Positions 17,567 to 21,141 of a DNA stretch of 21,141 nt are shown one piece after another. The DNA is from Chara braunii. Taxonomy: Eukaryota; Streptophyta; Charophyceae; Charales; Characeae. The stretch covers positions 19,785 through 40,925 of the forward strand of contig BFEA01001010.1 of assembly GCA_003427395.1 (NCBI GenBank), in the 5' to 3' direction. The stretch's first letter is position 1. Each line of letters begins with the position of its first letter. A program made the position numbers and the translations under genes. Under the pieces are notes generated by a model that was not told the origin of the DNA, did not search any database, and saw nothing but the letters and a program-made list of their open reading frames with translations.

Positions 17567-18999
17567 GCACTGCTTAAGTCATTGGAAGAATGGGACAGCG
17601 AGCTAGCAGACCGCCCCTTAGACACGAACACATTAGACCAACTACAGCAAGTCGTGACCACGTCCAAGCCTACCTAGACCAAAGGGCAGAAGCATGGAGG
17701 ATCCAAGCACGCATACGCAAAGGCACAACGGAGGGCACAATGTCCAAAGCCTTTTTCCAAAAGGCGAAGTGTAGATCTAGACAAAACTTGGTCGCTGTTC
17801 TGAAACACCCGTTTGACCGCCAACAACCAACAGTGACAAATCCCTACAAGGTGGTTGATTATGTCACACTGTACTATCAAAACCTCTTCACCTCGCACTC
17901 GGCACAGTGGGGAGAAGACGCTTTGACCCAAGCAAGGACAGCGCTGCTGCAAAACTTGGGGGCGCTCTTATCACAACAACAAAGACAGACCTTGGGGAAC
18001 TCACTGCCTAGGGAAGAAATATATGAGGTGCTACAAGGCATGGACGACAAGAAAACTCCGGGACTGGATGCCTTCCCCAAAGAATTTTGGATCGTCTTTT
18101 GGGAAACACTAGGGGATGACATCATGGAATACGTGCAAGCAGTCTAGCAAGAAGGAACCTTTGGCCCGCTGCTGAGCCAGAGAGTCACCACCCTTATATA
18201 CAAGAAGGGAGATAAGGAGGATATACGCAACTACAGACCCATCACACTCCTTCCTCTCCCGTACAAGATGGTGGCAAAAACCCTCTGCAACCGGCTCCTA
18301 CCTCATATGAAGGCCCTCATCCATATGGACCAAACATGCTTCATGCCTAACCGGAACATACAAGACAATATATTATTGGTAAATGAAACGATCAAGTATG
18401 CTAGACAAAGAGGAGTAGAAGCGGTGGTCCTCTTCATTGACTTTGAAAAGGCCTACGATCATGTGGACTGGTGCTTTCTAGACATGCGCCTTAACAAAAT
18501 GAATTTTGGCCCGGTGTTCAGACAGTGGGTCACATGCTTGCATGCAGGAGCATCAACAAATGTAATGCTAAATGGTCACCTCTCACCACCCTTTCCCCTG
18601 CAAAGGTCGGTGAGACAAGGGGACCCCATTTCCCCACTGCTCTTCGTCCTTGTCATGGAGACTAGGGCAACTCTCATCAGATCTAACCCGACAATCGAAC
18701 GGATTGACATACCAGAACTGCCACCTCACTGCATCCCAGTCACATCCCTATTTGCAGATGACCTCACGGTTCTCCTTAAGGCCACACCAGCGAGCCTGCA
18801 GGCGCCGTCACACACCATCCATCTGTTCTCAGTGGCAGCGGACATGTCTGTCAATTGGGGTACAAAAATAGAAGGGTGGTGGTTGCACCCAGGAGGGATC
18901 CATCCGCCCCCCCAGCCAGCTAGCTGGAAACCAAAAGAGGAGGCTATCCGAGTCCAAGGAGTTAAACTCATTGCCCTCGCCCCCCCCAAGGACCATTGA
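17567..18999 (+). pseudogene. LINE copy 4 ORF2: linker and reverse transcriptase, catalytic motifs intact
   Basis: A frameshift near 17655 is followed by a long clean frame. Motifs: KKTPGLDAFPKEFW, DIRNYRPITLLPL, NRNIQDNILLVNE, FIDFEKAYDHVDW (Asp at 18439-18441), RSVRQGDPISPLLF (RQGDP 18613-18627) and LFADD (18751-18762 for FADD). All three catalytic Asp residues are present. This is the only copy with an undamaged palm from first Asp to FADD in one open frame (18148-18996). Stops at 18145-18147 (TAG) and 18997-18999 (TGA) both align with Trp in a sister copy. The frame is open upstream of 18268, so the ATG there is not a true start. Confidence 0.9.
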
Positions 19000-20867
19000 C
19001 TCACATTGGTAGATTTAGCAATACAAAGGATGACAAAATGGAAAGGCTTGCACACCTCACTGGTCGGGCGGGCGTTGGCCATAAACAACGCCATCCTATC
19101 CACTATCTGGTACAAGGGTGCCTTTTGGCACCCTGAAGAAAAAAACATGACCAAATTAAGATGGGTGTTGGCATCCTACTTGTGAAGAAACGACCACGAG
19201 TTGGCCTCAACCATCAAAAGAGTGGCTTGGAAATATGTGTTGCAGCCACTTGCTAAAGGTGGGCTAGCTATCATAGACCCGGGGGACCAGTTCAAGGCAC
19301 TGATCTTCAAGATCATAGTCAGATTGCTCATGGCCAACGATGTGCCCTGGTCCGCCCTCGCATTGCTGCAACTGGCAGAACTAGCCCCGCCGTCAAGTGC
19401 GAGCAGACAAATTCACCCCCTAGCCTGGCTCACTAACGCCTACTGGACTATCCCTAAGCCCGCCCAAAATAAGAGGCCCGCCCAAGGACTGCACACATCC
19501 ACCCGGGACCGAACCAGGGAAGATCTGACCAATGATCCTCTCTGGGCCGAGCTCTTGTACCTCTGGCGACAGATTGGCCCCAAGAAGAACCTCACCCTGT
19601 CGAGATGGCATGAGGTATGGAGACAACCAATCTTCGGCAACCCAGAGGTGATGGATACAAGGGGGAATCCCTTCTCTCAGGTTCGCGGGTCTCACTAGCT
19701 GGCATGGACACATAAAGGCATCTATACGGTGGGAGATCTGTGGGACACGGTACAGGGAAGATGGAAGACAGCGAACCTCCTCAGACCACAACTTAAACAC
19801 ACTAAGAAATTAGCAGAAAAACTATCCGAATTGCAGGAGGCAGTGCCTCTGTCATGGGTCCTAGCATTGAAGAGAGGCCCGGAAATCAGGGCAGAGGACT
19901 GGGTAATCCCGCTTTCTTCTCTACCAATCCCCATGGTCATCTTCCTAATGCAGAGCACAGACGGAACATAGACGACCCTGCAAGCATATGAACCAATATT
20001 ACCTGGGGCCAAATTCGCCGAACTTATTAGGAATGAGGATCTGGACAGGCAATGTGGGTGGGCTTAGCTGCTAAGGATCAAAGTGGTAGGGGATAAAGAA
20101 AAAGGTCACTGGGCATATCAACCTATAATGCCCATTTGCTCCCTCCCATTCGACCCGGCGGAATGGCAATGGGAAGGCAAGAAACCACTACTGATCTGGC
20201 AATATACAGTCAAGGACTGCTAGAGATCGACCCATGCACGAGCACCGGTCAATGAACGCCTCAGGAATCGTTGGATCATAGGCTCGCCCTTTGCGGATCA
20301 TCAAATCCCGACCCCTGACTGGACCAAAATCGCCAAAATTATGCCAACATCGCTTCGAGCACTGCAATGGCAGATATGGCATTGCTGCCTGCCAACGCCG
20401 GATTGGCTAGTCTCCAGGTCACAATTAGAGCAGAAAAGACTCCTCTCTCCAATTTGTGCCTACTGTGGGAGGTCGTCCCCCCGCTAACGGGCGGACCTGA
20501 AACACTGCCTTCTGGAGTGCCCCATGGCACAACAGATATGGAGATGGTGAGATGAAGCCTGGAGGTCACTAGACGGAAAAAAACTGCCATGGCAGCCCAA
20601 CACACTTCTGTTTGGACCTCAGCCGCTTACGACTTCAGACTGGACAGCATTCGAACATAAACTCTATCACACCACACGACTACTTGTCCTAATGACCATA
20701 TGGAGAGCAAGATGCGCCTTCGAGCGCCGTGAACATACATTCGGTCTACCCGACGCTAAAACAGAAATCACGCAAACCATACAGGCCAATATCATAAAAG
20801 CATGGAAGGCACTCAGAGAATCACTGACCACTATCACAGATCCACAGCAAAGGGACGACGAGGTGAA
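19000..20867 (+). pseudogene. LINE copy 4 ORF2: thumb and C-terminal zinc-finger region
   Basis: The same frame continues: MTKWKGLHTSLVGRALAINN, LAKGGLAIIDP, RWHEVWRQPIFGN, FDPAEWQWEG, ALQWQIWHCCLPTPDW. The finger CAYC ... LKHCLLEC (about 20455-20520) keeps the CX2C and HX4C ligands. IWRARCAFERRE aligns with the segment inverted in copy 2. In-frame stops are at 19183, 19696, 19969, about 20065, 20221, about 20506 and 20548. Those at 19183, 19696 and 20548 replace conserved Trp. No frameshift is seen until about 20865. Confidence 0.83.
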
Positions 20868-21141
20868 GAATTTAAGGACACATGGCTTGACCCACAGAGA
20901 AGGATAGCGGACGTGGACACACAATACAACCTCAAATGGGGCCTCTGGCCACCCCGGGATCGCCCGTGGTCCGTTAGGCCAGCCAGAGACTTCACAATTC
21001 CCCCCAAGACCCCCCCGCTAGTGTTACTACCCCTTGGTGAGGGGCGAGACACAGACATCGTCAATGCCGCCCTGCAACCTGATCCTACCAACAACCAGGC
21101 GCACCGTCCTCCCCCGCTGCCCTCACAATCCCCACCAGACG
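20868..21141 (+). pseudogene. LINE copy 4 ORF2: proline-rich C-terminal tail, partial
   Basis: After a frameshift near 20865, a different frame stays open to the window end: EEFKDTWLDPQRRIADVD, then YNLKWGLWPPRDRPW, then a Pro/Ala/Thr-rich tail. The Trp pattern loosely matches the C-termini of copies 2 and 3. The tail is longer and more proline-rich than in copy 3, and its end lies outside the window. Confidence 0.6.

Larger units (their letters stand above)
16985..21141 (+). mobile_element. LINE copy 4: 5'-truncated, GC-rich sister subfamily, runs off the window
   Basis: Related to copies 2 and 3 along its whole length, but with clearly higher GC and different codon choice. It starts inside the endonuclease, about 30 bp after the end of copy 3, so it is a typical 5'-truncated LINE insertion. 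It continues to the window edge, with no 3' UTR seen. It is the least damaged copy: from about 17655 to about 20865 a single frame is interrupted only by point stops. Confidence 0.85.

Noticed and set aside
5819-20550. Recurrent TGA at Trp positions as a sign of a variant genetic code
   Set aside because: TAG also occurs at conserved Trp positions and TAA elsewhere, frameshifts are frequent, and many normal TGG codons remain. Decay explains it better.
1-21141. CRISPR array, tRNA, rRNA, riboswitch or bacterial operon
   Set aside because: No regular spaced repeats, cloverleaf, rRNA signature or ribosome-binding-site-led gene series was seen; all coding signals are decayed eukaryotic LINE domains.

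Overview
This window looks like eukaryotic, non-genic DNA: a graveyard of non-LTR (LINE) retrotransposons carrying one small DNA transposon. I found no rRNA, tRNA, CRISPR array, bacterial operon or convincing intact host gene. The ORF2 pieces have an APE-type endonuclease, a reverse transcriptase and a C-terminal CX2C...HX4C finger. ORF1 resembles the plant LINE layout of an N-terminal DUF4283-like region followed by a CCHC knuckle. A streptophyte (land plant or charophyte alga) is the best guess from family knowledge. The species cannot be fixed from the sequence.

Layout. (1) 1-784: an unassigned A-rich segment ending in A20. (2) 787-2215, minus strand: LINE copy 1, from a different family than the others, cut off just after its ADD catalytic box by that poly(A). 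(3) 2811-11189, plus strand: LINE copy 2, the most complete, with ORF1 (2811-5006), a linker, endonuclease, reverse transcriptase, zinc finger and a 3' UTR. A 499-bp MITE-like element (3054-3552) with an 8-bp target duplication sits inside ORF1. The end of ORF2 has been inverted (9621-10123), with inverted duplications at both breakpoints. (4) 11190-11952: a G-rich stretch, a hairpin and an unrecognised 174-codon open frame. (5) 11953-16957, plus strand: LINE copy 3, ORF2 plus 3' UTR. (6) About 16985-21141, plus strand: LINE copy 4, 5'-truncated inside the endonuclease and running off the window. It is visibly more GC-rich and belongs to a sister subfamily.

No copy could encode its proteins as it stands; all have several stops and most have frameshifts. 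Copies 2-4 lie head to tail in one orientation, each beginning close to the A-rich tail of the one before. Comparing them reveals a shared 3' UTR module with a stem-loop just before the A tail, and a striking excess of stop codons at conserved tryptophans (TGG to TGA or TAG).

All alignments were done by eye. No database was searched, so family names rest on motifs, and boundaries are approximate unless stated as exact.
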